Source: Micrococcales bacterium (lineage in GTDB: Bacteria; Actinomycetota; Actinomycetes; Actinomycetales; Dermatophilaceae). Taken from it: 11,975 bases of DNA. This document shows positions 1-7,030 of the stretch, in pieces; the first letter of the stretch is position 1, and each line of letters opens with the position of its first letter. A program made the translations under genes and the position numbers. The notes under the pieces were generated by a model. It was not told the DNA's origin, did no database searches, and saw only the letters and a list, made by a program, of their open reading frames with translations. The stretch spans positions 260 through 12,234 of the forward strand of contig JAUNUZ010000030.1 in assembly GCA_030537915.1 (NCBI GenBank). The letters are read 5' to 3'.

Positions 1-1215
1 GGCGCACGCCGCAATGAGCGCGAAGAACGGCAGATTGTCGATGTTGAGCCCCGGGAAAGGCATCGGGTGGATCTTGTCGATCGGCGCCTTGAGCGGCCCC
101 GGGATCGTCGTGAGGTCGACGAGCCGCGTCAGCTCGTTGGCCGACGGGTACTCCGGCGTCAGCTCGAACTCCATGCCCATCTCGGTGAGCAGCGCGAGCT
201 CGATCTCCATGAACTCGATCGGCACGCGTCGAATCGTGATCTGGGACTTGGTGACGACGGCCGCTGCGAGCAGGCTCATCGCTTCGATCGGGTCCTCCGA
301 CGGGGAGTACTCGACGTCCACGTCGATCTTGCGCACCCCGTGCACGGTCAAGGTCGTCGAGCCGATGCCCTCGATCCGCACCCCGAGCTTCTCGAGGAAG
401 AAGCACAGATCCTGAACCATGTAGTTTGGGCTCGCGTTACGAATGACGGTGACCCCGTCGTGCCGAGCGGCCGCCATGAGCACGTTCTCCGTCACCGTGT
501 CGCCACGCTCGGTGAGCACGATCGCGCACGTCGGGCCCACTGCGGTATCGACATAGGCATCGTAGAAGCCGCTCGTCGCCTCCACCGTGAGCCCGAAGTG
601 GCGCAGCGCGTTCATGTGCGGCTCGATCGTGCGCGAACCCAGATCGCAACCACCGGCGTAGGGGAGGCGGAACTCGTTGAACTCGTGCAGCAGCGGGCCG
701 AAGAACATGATGACCGTGCGGGTGCGCCGGGCGGCCTCCTCATCCATGGCCGCAAGGTCCAGATGCGGTGGCGGCACGATCTCCAGGTCGTTGCTGTCCG
801 GCAACCAGCGCGTGCGGACCCCGATGCTGGCGAGCACCTCGAGGATGCGGTTGACCTCCTCGATGCGAGCCAAGCTGCGCAGCGTCGTCTTGCCTCGGTT
901 CAGCAGCGAGGCGCACAGCAGCGCGACTGCGGCGTTCTTGCTCGTCTTGACATCGATGGAGCCCGACAGCTTCGTGCCGCCCTCGATGCGCAGGTGCTGG
1001 GGCCCGGAGGTACCCAAGGACACGAACTGGGAGTCGAGATTCTCCCCGATCCGAGACAGCATCTCGAGACTGAGGTTCTGCTTGCCCTGCTCGATCCGGG
1101 CGACAGCGCTCTGGCTCGTGCCGAGCAGCTCCGCAAGTTCGTTCTGCGTCATGTCCTGGTGCCTTCGCGCATCCCGGATGAGGGTGCCGATCCGTGCGAG
1201 GTACGTGTCACTCAT
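1..1215 (-). CDS. murA: HTH-MurA fusion: XRE-type helix-turn-helix followed by UDP-N-acetylglucosamine 1-carboxyvinyltransferase domain (3' end cut by window)
   Basis: MurA-family enzymes transfer enolpyruvate from phosphoenolpyruvate to UDP-N-acetylglucosamine, the first committed step of peptidoglycan synthesis in the cytoplasm. The visible 405 residues begin with an XRE/Cro-type helix-turn-helix (about residues 5-60, with MTQNELAELLGTSQSAVARIE). The EPSP-synthase-like fold runs from about residue 70 to the window edge. Family residues are present: Lys93-Asn94 in KTSKNAA (E. coli K22/N23), Cys190 in GGCDLGSRTIEPH (E. coli C115, the fosfomycin target), Arg195 (R120) and Asp393 in PGLNIDNLPFF (D305). 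Roughly the last 90-100 residues, including the C-terminal arginine, lie outside the window. The ATG at 1215 gives an HTH of normal length. Classical MurA (about 420 aa) has no HTH; I recall similar HTH-MurA proteins in Streptomyces, so this is probably a conserved actinobacterial paralog and possibly not the only MurA. The family call is firm. Whether it is catalytic, regulatory or both is open. Confidence 0.9.
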   Translation of the reverse strand, partial: MSDTYLARIGTLIRDARRHQDMTQNELAELLGTSQSAVARIEQGKQNLSLEMLSRIGENLDSQFVSLGTSGPQHLRIEGGTKLSGSIDVKTSKNAAVALLCASLLNRGKTTLRSLARIEEVNRILEVLASIGVRTRWLPDSNDLEIVPPPHLDLAAMDEEAARRTRTVIMFFGPLLHEFNEFRLPYAGGCDLGSRTIEPHMNALRHFGLTVEATSGFYDAYVDTAVGPTCAIVLTERGDTVTENVLMAAARHDGVTVIRNASPNYMVQDLCFFLEKLGVRIEGIGSTTLTVHGVRKIDVDVEYSPSEDPIEAMSLLAAAVVTKSQITIRRVPIEFMEIELALLTEMGMEFELTPEYPSANELTRLVDLTTIPGPLKAPIDKIHPMPFPGLNIDNLPFFALIAACA

Positions 1216-1223
1216 GGCTCCCG

Positions 1224-1242
1224 ATGCTAGCTCATATGTGAG
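1224..1242 (-). promoter_or_regulatory. Candidate promoter -10 box and operator for the HTH-MurA gene
   Basis: Reading the minus strand, TAGCAT (1229-1224) fits the actinobacterial TANNNT -10 pattern and lies 8 bases before the ATG at 1215, so the transcript could be leaderless. Directly upstream, 1231-1242 reads CTCATATGTGAG, a 12-bp inverted repeat matching its reverse complement at 10 of 12 positions. It sits in the -10/-35 spacer, where a repressor would block RNA polymerase. The gene encodes its own HTH, so autoregulation is a natural guess. A GGGAG (1222-1218) is also present, but only 2 bases from the ATG, which is tight for a ribosome binding site. I see no convincing -35 box. Confidence 0.35.
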
Positions 1243-1349
1243 ATATCGCGGCTGAACGGCGTCAGGCCAGTTGCCCGCCCCACCACAGCGCGACGCTCCA
1301 GCGGGCTTCCTGCCGCACTCGAGCTGGACGATCGACCCATTGTGGCATG

Positions 1350-1395
1350 AGGGCCGGGCGCAACCGGAAATCCCGCTCCGGTCGCGCCCGGCTCT
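1350..1395 (-). terminator. Strong hairpin, likely terminator of the fadAB operon
   Basis: The arms AGGGCCGGGCGCAACCGGA (1350-1368) and TCCGGTCGCGCCCGGCTCT (1377-1395) pair at 17 of 19 positions, and the two mismatches become G-U type pairs on one strand. The loop is 8 bases. The hairpin begins about 20 bases after the fadB stop codon (1418-1416), in the 200-bp non-coding gap before the HTH-MurA gene. It has no clear T-tract on the minus strand, which is common for terminators in GC-rich actinobacteria. The rest of the gap (about 1243-1349 and 1396-1415) shows nothing else I can support. Confidence 0.7.
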
Positions 1396-1415
1396 GGTGC
1401 CTCAATGGCGCGTCT

Positions 1416-3542
1416 TCAGTGCCCTGCTTCGGCCACTCCAAGCGGGAGGAAGCGCTGGCCGGTGACCTGTTGCGAGATCCCCGTGCGGTCCAGGAGCGGC
1501 GTCAGACCGCCGTTCCAGAATGCGAAACCGGCGCCGGTGATCAGGGCCAGATCCAGGTCCATCGGCGCGGAAACGACGCCCTCGTCGAGCATCAGACGCG
1601 CCTCTTGGGCAAGCCCGGCGAGGGCGGTGTCGCGCACTCCCGCGCTATCCAGGATGCTCGAACCGCTGGGAGTCGGCACGAGGGCCAGCGCCTCGGGGTC
1701 GAGTCGCGAGCCGGATGCGTCGTGGATGTAGAAGCCGCGGCGACCCGCGTCGACGAGATTGCGCAGCGTCTGCGGCACGATGAATCGCTCCGGGAATGCT
1801 GCTGCCAGAGTCTCGTTGTTATGCAGGGCGATCGCCGGTCCGACGAGCTCGATGAGGGTGAACGGGCTCATCGGGGTCACGCCTGCGAAGGCACCCTCGA
1901 CGACCTCGATCGGCGTCCCCTCGTCGACGATCCGTCCGATCTCGCTCAGGAACCGCCCGAGCAGCCGGTTGACGATGAAACTCGGTGAGTCGCGCACCAG
2001 GATCGCGGATTTCCGCAGCGTCTTCGCCACCAGGAAGGCCGTGGCGAGCGTCGCCTCGTCGGTCGCCTGAGCGCCGGTGCTCCGCACGATCTCAAGCAGC
2101 GGCATGATCGCGACGGGGTTGAAGAAGTGGAAGCCCACGACGCGCTGCGGGTGCTGCAGGTCTGCCGCCATGGCCGTGACCGACAGCGACGAGGTGTTCG
2201 TGGCGAGGACCGTTTCGGGCCCCACGACGGCTTCGACCTGCGCCAGCACCTCCTTCTTCACCCCCATCTCCTCGAAGACGGCCTCGATGACGAACTCGGC
2301 GTCAGCGAAGGCGGATTTGTCCGTCGCGCCGGTAACAAGGGCGCGGTATCGGCGAGCCTTGTCCGCGCCGATACGCCCCTTGGCCGCGAGCTTGTCGATC
2401 TCGTCCGTGACATATCGCAGGCCCTGCTCGACGCGCTCGGCGTCCAGGTCCGTCATGACGACCGGCACCTCGAGGCGCCGCACGAAGAGCAGCGCGAGTT
2501 GTGAGGCCATCAGCCCGGCGCCGACGACGCCGACCTTGGTGACCGGGCGGGCCAGGGACTGCTCGGGGGCGCCCGCGGGCCGTCGCGCGCGCTTCTGGAC
2601 GAGGTCGAAGGCATAGAGCGCAGCCCGGAGTTCGGGGCTCATCAGCAGGTCGGCCAGGGCCTCGTCCTCGGCGGCGAAGCCGGCGTCGCGATCGGCGGTC
2701 CGCGCGGCCGACAACAGGTCCAGCGCGCGCAGGGGGGCCGGAGCCGCACCGCCCGTGCGGGCCAGCACCTGCTCGCGGGCGGCGCAGATCGCCGCGTCCC
2801 AGGCTCGCTCGTCGCGATCGACGCAGGCGCGCTCGACGCTCACGCGCCCGGCCAGCACGCCCGCGGCCCACCGGATGGACTCGACGAGGACGTCGGCCGG
2901 CTCCAGCAGGGCATCGGCCATCCCGAGGGCAGCGGCTTGCGCACCGGTCAGCATCCGGTTGCTGTTGAGCGGGTTCTCGATGATGACCTTGAGGGCGGAC
3001 CCGATGCCCACGAGGTTCGGCATCAGCCAGCAGCCGCCCCAGCCCGGCACCAGCCCCAGGAAGCACTCCGGGAGCGCCACGGCGGGCACACCGGCCGACA
3101 TCGTGCGGTACGTACACGACAGCGCCAACTCCACGCCGCCACCCATCGCAGCACCGTTGACGAAGGCGAACGTCGGCACCGGCAGATCGCCGATCGCGGC
3201 GTACACCTCGTGTCCGAGCTGGGCGATGGATCGCGCTGCCTGCCGGCTGGACACCTTCGGCACACCGGTCAGGTCGGCGCCGACCGCGAACATGAACGGC
3301 TTGCCGGTGAAGCCGACGGCCTGGATCTGCGCGGTGCGGGCCCGCGCCGCAAGGTCCGCGACGACGTCGCGTAGACGTGCCAGACCCGCCGGCCCGAGGG
3401 TGTTGGGCTTCGTGTGGTCGCGACCGTTGTCGAGGGTGACCAGGGCCAGCGTTCCGGCGCCACCGGGCAACTCCACGTCGCGGACGAGGGCCCGCGTCAC
3501 GACCTCGTCGGTGAAGGCTGCCGCCAGATCGGTGGTGCTCAT
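1416..3542 (-). CDS. fadB: Multifunctional fatty-acid oxidation protein: enoyl-CoA hydratase / 3-hydroxyacyl-CoA dehydrogenase (FadB/FadJ type)
   Basis: This 708-residue cytoplasmic enzyme hydrates enoyl-CoA and then oxidises 3-hydroxyacyl-CoA with NAD+, the two beta-oxidation steps before thiolysis. The N-terminal crotonase domain (about 1-260) has both catalytic glutamates, Glu138 in GGGVELALS and Glu159 in LPECFLGLVPGWGG. The NAD-binding domain starts near residue 335 with VGVVGAGLMASQ; the third glycine of GxGxxG is alanine (Ala346). The dehydrogenase catalytic set is visible: Ser451/452 in NTSSLSV, His472 in GFHFFNP, Glu484 and Asn525 in SFIVNR. The C-terminal 3HCDH helical domain follows (about 525-700). 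Its length matches FadB/FadJ proteins (about 710-730 aa). The start ATG at 3542 overlaps the thiolase stop in an ATGA, implying translational coupling and a two-subunit FadA-FadB complex. The terminator hairpin follows at 1350-1395. Confidence 0.95.
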   Translation of the reverse strand: MSTTDLAAAFTDEVVTRALVRDVELPGGAGTLALVTLDNGRDHTKPNTLGPAGLARLRDVVADLAARARTAQIQAVGFTGKPFMFAVGADLTGVPKVSSRQAARSIAQLGHEVYAAIGDLPVPTFAFVNGAAMGGGVELALSCTYRTMSAGVPAVALPECFLGLVPGWGGCWLMPNLVGIGSALKVIIENPLNSNRMLTGAQAAALGMADALLEPADVLVESIRWAAGVLAGRVSVERACVDRDERAWDAAICAAREQVLARTGGAAPAPLRALDLLSAARTADRDAGFAAEDEALADLLMSPELRAALYAFDLVQKRARRPAGAPEQSLARPVTKVGVVGAGLMASQLALLFVRRLEVPVVMTDLDAERVEQGLRYVTDEIDKLAAKGRIGADKARRYRALVTGATDKSAFADAEFVIEAVFEEMGVKKEVLAQVEAVVGPETVLATNTSSLSVTAMAADLQHPQRVVGFHFFNPVAIMPLLEIVRSTGAQATDEATLATAFLVAKTLRKSAILVRDSPSFIVNRLLGRFLSEIGRIVDEGTPIEVVEGAFAGVTPMSPFTLIELVGPAIALHNNETLAAAFPERFIVPQTLRNLVDAGRRGFYIHDASGSRLDPEALALVPTPSGSSILDSAGVRDTALAGLAQEARLMLDEGVVSAPMDLDLALITGAGFAFWNGGLTPLLDRTGISQQVTGQRFLPLGVAEAGH

Positions 3543-4807
3543 GCCTCGTCCTTCGTCGTGTCGGTGTCGCGGTCAGGCACAGGGTCCTGCGCCGGTTCTC
3601 GTGCATCGCGGGTCGCGTGCGGCGCGAGATTCTCCCAGATGAGGGCGGCGCCCATGCCGATCCCGATGCACATCGCCGTCATGCCGTAGCGCGCTTCCGG
3701 GCGCTCCTCGAACTCGCGCGCCAGCTGCGTCATCAGCCGCACGCCGGATGAGGCGAGCGGATGTCCGACAGCGATCGCGCCGCCCCACGGGTTGACCTTG
3801 GGCGAGTCGTCCGGGATCTCGAAGTGCTCCAGGAAGGCCAGGACCTGGACGGCGAACGCCTCGTTGAGCTCGAAGAGGTCGATGTCCTTGCAGGTCAGCC
3901 CGGCGGTGGCCAGCGCCTTCTCGGCCGCCGGGATCGGCCCCTCGCCCATGACCTCCGGCTCCACACCGACGAAGGCAAACGAGACGAGACGCATCTTGGC
4001 GGGCAGGCCGAGCTCGTCGGCGGCCTCGGCGGAGGCGATCAGGCAGGCCGTCGCACCGTCGTTGAGACCCGCGGCGTTACCGGCCGTGACCCGCCCGTGC
4101 GGCCGGAACGGCGTCTTCAGGCCGGCCAACCCCTCCAACGTCGCATCGGGACGAGGCGCCTGGTCCCGCGTCGCAACGCCGTAACCGAGTTCGTCGTGTC
4201 GCAGCGCCACCGGTACGAGGTCCGGCTGGATGTGCCCCTCCGCAACCGCCTTGGCGAACTTGCGCTGGGAGGCCACGGCATAGGCGTCGCAGCGCTCCTT
4301 GGTCAGGCTGGGGTAGCGGTCGTGCAGGTTCTCGGCCGTGGATCCCATGACGAGGGCCGAGGGGTCGACGAGCCTCTCGGCGATGATCCGCGGGTTGGGG
4401 TCGACGCCCTCTCCCATCGGATGGCGCCCCATGTGCTCGACTCCACCGGCGATCGCGACGTCGATGGCCCCGAAGGCGATCGACCCGGCCACACCCGTCA
4501 CGGCCGTCAGGGCGCCGGCGCACATCCGGTCGACGGAGTATCCGGGCACGCTGTTGGGCAGCCCCGAGAGCAGCGCAGCGAGCCGGCCGATCGTCAGCCC
4601 TTGGTCGCCGATCTGGGTGGTCGCGGCGATGGCCACGTCACCGACGCGCTCGGGGGGCAGCTGCGGGTTGCGGCGCATCAGCTCGCGCATGCAGGCGATC
4701 ACGAGATCGTCGGCCCGGGTTTGGGTGTAGATCCCCTTCGGGCCGGCCTTGCCGAAGGGGGTGCGGACGCCATCGACGAAGACGACCTCGGGGCGACTTA
4801 CTGACAC
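3539..4807 (-). CDS. fadA: Acetyl-CoA acyltransferase (3-ketoacyl-CoA thiolase)
   Basis: Thiolase cleaves 3-ketoacyl-CoA with CoA to release acetyl-CoA, the last step of each beta-oxidation round. I chose the GTG at 4807 (422 aa) because GAGGGAG lies 6 bases upstream (4820-4814) and the protein then opens directly with the family N-terminus EVVFVDGVRTPFG. An in-frame ATG at 4858 would add 17 residues with no thiolase similarity. Key residues are present: nucleophile Cys96 in YSVDRMCAGAL, NEAFA at 314-318, His349 in GGAIAVGHPLASSG, and Cys380 in AMCIGIGMGAA. The usual GGGQG near the last cysteine is IGMG here, a variation I consider minor. The C-terminus has a charged tail of about 25 residues rich in Asp, Arg and Thr. 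It is first in the operon, coupled to fadB by a 4-base ATGA overlap. Confidence 0.95.
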   Translation of the reverse strand: MSVSRPEVVFVDGVRTPFGKAGPKGIYTQTRADDLVIACMRELMRRNPQLPPERVGDVAIAATTQIGDQGLTIGRLAALLSGLPNSVPGYSVDRMCAGALTAVTGVAGSIAFGAIDVAIAGGVEHMGRHPMGEGVDPNPRIIAERLVDPSALVMGSTAENLHDRYPSLTKERCDAYAVASQRKFAKAVAEGHIQPDLVPVALRHDELGYGVATRDQAPRPDATLEGLAGLKTPFRPHGRVTAGNAAGLNDGATACLIASAEAADELGLPAKMRLVSFAFVGVEPEVMGEGPIPAAEKALATAGLTCKDIDLFELNEAFAVQVLAFLEHFEIPDDSPKVNPWGGAIAVGHPLASSGVRLMTQLAREFEERPEARYGMTAMCIGIGMGAALIWENLAPHATRDAREPAQDPVPDRDTDTTKDEA

Positions 4808-4813
4808 GGATGA

Positions 4814-4820
4814 CTCCCTC
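4814..4820 (-). promoter_or_regulatory. Ribosome binding site deciding the fadA start
   Basis: The minus strand reads GAGGGAG here, with a 6-base gap to the GTG at 4807. It is one of the strongest Shine-Dalgarno matches in the window and argues for that GTG rather than the ATG at 4858. Confidence 0.75.
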
Positions 4821-4863
4821 GTGCGGTGGGCGGCGCCATGGTGCGCGCCTCGAATCATCCGCC

Positions 4864-4896
4864 ATGTTACCGACCAGTAGAGGGCCGTGTCACGGC
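4864..4896 (-). promoter_or_regulatory. fadAB promoter with palindrome over the -35 box
   Basis: On the minus strand, GTGACA (4893-4888, 5 of 6 to TTGACA) is followed by an 18-base spacer and TAACAT (4869-4864, fits TANNNT). The predicted transcript start near 4857 leaves about a 50-base leader before the GTG at 4807. A perfect 13-bp palindrome, GCCGTGACACGGC (4896-4884), covers the -35 box, and a looser TAC-N6-GTA sits in the spacer (about 4869-4880). Either could bind a regulator; beta-oxidation genes in actinobacteria are often under TetR- or GntR-type acyl-CoA-responsive repressors. I cannot name the regulator. Confidence 0.55.
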
Positions 4897-4934
4897 GGTG
4901 GTGTCGGGGCGCGTCTGCGAATCGGGCGATCTAG

Positions 4935-6368
4935 TCAGGACGAGGGGTGTTCGCGCAGCGCGCGCTCGACGAGCGGTGCGACCACGGCGACCTGCCACGG
5001 CCGGGCCCCCCGCTGGCGCAGCGCGACGACGACATCGCCGTCGCTCGGGGGGCTCCACAGGACGCGCCGCAATGTGTCCGGGGACAGCAGATTCTCGACG
5101 GGCAGTGTGTGCTCCTGCGAGTAGGCGAGCATCGCCTCGCGCACCTGAGCAAGGCGCGCCGCCGCCGCCGGGTCACGGTCGGCCCACGCTCGGGCCGGGG
5201 GCGGGGCATCGCTCGGAAGCGTCGCCGGGGGGAGCTCTTCGTCGGGCACAGCCCGGCCGCGGGCTACGGCATCAAGCCAAGCCTGGCCGTGCCGATGGGC
5301 TCCCTTGTGGTGGCTTGCCTGGGTGAGTTCGGCCGACGTCGTGGGGGCGGCCCGAGCGATGTCGAGCAGTCCAAGGTCGGGTAGCACGCGGCCCGGGGAC
5401 AGGTCGCGGGACCGCGCGACGGCGTCGCGGGCATACCAGAGCTCGCGCACGACGGCGGCGCTGCGCCGACCCCGCACCTTGTGCAACCCCGAGGCGCGCC
5501 GCCACGGGTCGACGCGTGGCGCCGGCCCCGTGAAGCCGAGCAGGTGGTCGAATTCCTCACGGGCCCAACCCAGCTTGCCCTGGCCGCGCAGGTCTGCCTC
5601 GAGGGCGTCGCGCAGGCTGCCGAGCAGTTCGACGTCGAGCGCGGCGTAGCGTAGCCACGGCTCGGGCAGCGGGCGTGTCGACCAATCGGCGGCCGAATGC
5701 TCCTTGGCCAACCGCACGTTGAGGTAGTGCTCCAGGACGGCTGACAGGCCGACCCGGGGGAGCCCCGCCAGCCGAGCCCCGAGTTCGGTGTCGAAGATGC
5801 GGCTCGGGCGGAGCCCGACCTCGGCCAGGCACGGCAGGTCTTGGGTCGCGGCGTGCACGATCCACTCGGCGTCCTGCAGTGCCACCGACAGTGGCTGTAG
5901 GTCCGGCACCGCGATCGGGTCGATGAGGAATGTGCCCGCGCCCTCGCGGCGCAGCTGGACGAGATAGGCGCGTTGACCGTAGCGGTAGCCAGAGGCTCGC
6001 TCGGCGTCGACCGCGACCGGCCCGGTGCCGGCCGCCAGTGCCGCGGCGGCCGCGACCAGCGCACGCTCGTCGGCGACGACGTCGGGCACCCCGTCCGCGG
6101 GTCGGTCCAAAATCGGGATCGGCGTCGGCTCCGCAGTGCTGGTCGGGTCACCGTCCGGGTGCGTGCCCTCGGTGCCGGCGCCCTGGGCAGCCGAGCCGTC
6201 GGTGGAATCCTCCTGGGCAGCCGAGTCGTCGCGGCCGGCCTCCCCGTGGATGGGCGTGCCGTTGGCCTGGCTGACCGGGGCGACCCGAGTGACGGGCGGG
6301 TCGGGGGTCGCGGGCGCGCCGGAGCGCGCCTCGGGGGCGTCGGAAAAGTGGAGTGGCACCTGCGGCAT
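4935..6368 (-). CDS. rnd: RNase D-like 3'-5' exoribonuclease (DEDDy) with HRDC domain
   Basis: RNase D enzymes trim RNA 3' ends, notably tRNA precursors, using two metal ions. The DEDDy motifs are complete: Asp121 and Glu123 in AVDAERASG (Exo I), Asp177 in HAATQDLPCL (Exo II), and Tyr241/Asp245 in WLRYAALDVELL (Exo III). An HRDC-type helical domain follows (about 300-375), then a C-terminal helical segment to residue 477. Before the nuclease lies about 95 residues of low-complexity Ala/Asp/Gly/Thr/Pro-rich sequence, an N-terminal extension longer than in E. coli RNase D (about 375 aa). The ATG at 6368 lies 12 bases after the DUF3000 stop, so the two are probably one operon; only a weak AGG precedes it. 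Actinobacterial homologs are often annotated simply as HRDC domain-containing proteins. The N-terminal start is less certain than the rest. Confidence 0.9.
   Translation of the reverse strand: MPQVPLHFSDAPEARSGAPATPDPPVTRVAPVSQANGTPIHGEAGRDDSAAQEDSTDGSAAQGAGTEGTHPDGDPTSTAEPTPIPILDRPADGVPDVVADERALVAAAAALAAGTGPVAVDAERASGYRYGQRAYLVQLRREGAGTFLIDPIAVPDLQPLSVALQDAEWIVHAATQDLPCLAEVGLRPSRIFDTELGARLAGLPRVGLSAVLEHYLNVRLAKEHSAADWSTRPLPEPWLRYAALDVELLGSLRDALEADLRGQGKLGWAREEFDHLLGFTGPAPRVDPWRRASGLHKVRGRRSAAVVRELWYARDAVARSRDLSPGRVLPDLGLLDIARAAPTTSAELTQASHHKGAHRHGQAWLDAVARGRAVPDEELPPATLPSDAPPPARAWADRDPAAAARLAQVREAMLAYSQEHTLPVENLLSPDTLRRVLWSPPSDGDVVVALRQRGARPWQVAVVAPLVERALREHPSS
6182..6231. repeat. In-frame direct repeat (two 20-bp copies, 30-bp period) in the RNase D N-terminal linker
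   Basis: CCTGGGCAGCCGAGCCGTCG (6182-6201) and CCTGGGCAGCCGAGTCGTCG (6212-6231) match at 19 of 20 bases and are offset by exactly 30 bp, or 10 codons. They encode the repeated S-A-A-Q segments in the disordered linker (about residues 48-62). The likely cause is replication slippage in a region with little constraint. Confidence 0.8.
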
Positions 6369-6380
6369 GACCGGCCTAGT

Positions 6381-6959
6381 CTACCGTCGCTGGCTGGGCA
6401 GGGCCGTCACACCTTCGGGCAGCGGCGGCAGGCCCGCCACGGTGCACAGCAATTCGCTCCAGATCTGCAGGTGCTCGCCGAGCTCGGGGCCACTGGGCGA
6501 CCAGCTGGCGCGTATCTCGAGCTCGACGTCCGGCTCGCGCTCGGAGAGGCCGCCGAAGGACTCCGAGACGACCCGGGTCACGGTGCCGCCCAGGGCGCGA
6601 TAACCGGCGCCGCTGTCGTGGATGGCGTCGGTCAGCCACGACCACCCGACCTCGCCGAGCAGGGGTTCGGCGCCGAGCTCGGCCTCCAGGGCGGCGCGGG
6701 CGAACGTGACGACGCGCCACGGCCCTTCCCAGGCGGCCGGGGAGGCCGGGTCGTAGAGGACGACGAATCGACCGTTGGCGAGCGCTTCGTCGGAGCCGGC
6801 CTGCACGACCTCACCGGACAGGGCGAGCGAGTGCGGCGCGATGCGTGCCGGGGCCGGGATTTCCTCGAGGTGGATCTCAGGGCGCAACCGAACATCGCGC
6901 AGGGCCTTCGTGGCCTGCGCGAACGCTGCGGACACCTCCGGTGCCGTGCGGCTGCTCAC
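6381..6959 (-). CDS. DUF3000 family protein
   Basis: This 192-residue protein of unknown function resembles the actinobacteria-restricted DUF3000 family, recognised from its overall pattern (an early LRPEIHLEEIPAPARIAPHS segment, a central GRFVVLYDP and EGPWRVVTF core, and VGWSWLTDAI). It has no signal peptide, membrane segment or recognisable catalytic motif, so it is probably cytosolic. An open frame extends upstream to 7070 across the hemE start, but the GTG at 6959 gives a family-like N-terminus and stays clear of hemE. No Shine-Dalgarno precedes it; a TACATT box 7 bases upstream suggests a leaderless transcript. It lies directly upstream of the RNase D gene and divergent from hemE, an arrangement I recall in other actinobacteria. 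No function should be inferred from that alone. Confidence 0.85.
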   Translation of the reverse strand: MSSRTAPEVSAAFAQATKALRDVRLRPEIHLEEIPAPARIAPHSLALSGEVVQAGSDEALANGRFVVLYDPASPAAWEGPWRVVTFARAALEAELGAEPLLGEVGWSWLTDAIHDSGAGYRALGGTVTRVVSESFGGLSEREPDVELEIRASWSPSGPELGEHLQIWSELLCTVAGLPPLPEGVTALPSQRR

Positions 6960-6966
6960 GTCAGGC

Positions 6967-6972
6967 AATGTA
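6967..6972 (-). promoter_or_regulatory. Candidate -10 box for a leaderless DUF3000-RNase D transcript
   Basis: TACATT on the minus strand fits TANNNT and is separated from the GTG at 6959 by exactly 7 bases, placing the transcript start at the start codon. No ribosome binding site is present and no good -35 box is seen. Confidence 0.4.
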
Positions 6973-7018
6973 GGCCGAGCGCGCCTCGCCCGGTGGGCAC
7001 CACGCCGGACGTGCGTGC

Positions 7019-7023
7019 GAGGA
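7019..7023 (+). promoter_or_regulatory. Ribosome binding site of hemE
   Basis: GAGGA lies 7 bases before the GTG at 7031 and supports that start. Unlike its divergent neighbour, hemE therefore looks conventionally led. Confidence 0.6.
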
Positions 7024-7030
7024 TCGGGCC

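Noticed and set aside
67..1230. Long plus-strand open frame of 387 codons opposite the HTH-MurA gene
   Set aside because: It has no recognisable domain and is rich in Arg/His/Asp/Leu as expected from antisense reading of GC-rich coding DNA, whereas the minus-strand frame is a clear MurA.
2302..3606. Minus-strand 434-codon frame overlapping fadB
   Set aside because: It is an Arg-rich shadow of fadB in another frame with no family similarity.
3761..4804. Plus-strand 347-codon frame opposite the thiolase
   Set aside because: It is antisense to a well-conserved thiolase and shows only composition-driven sequence.
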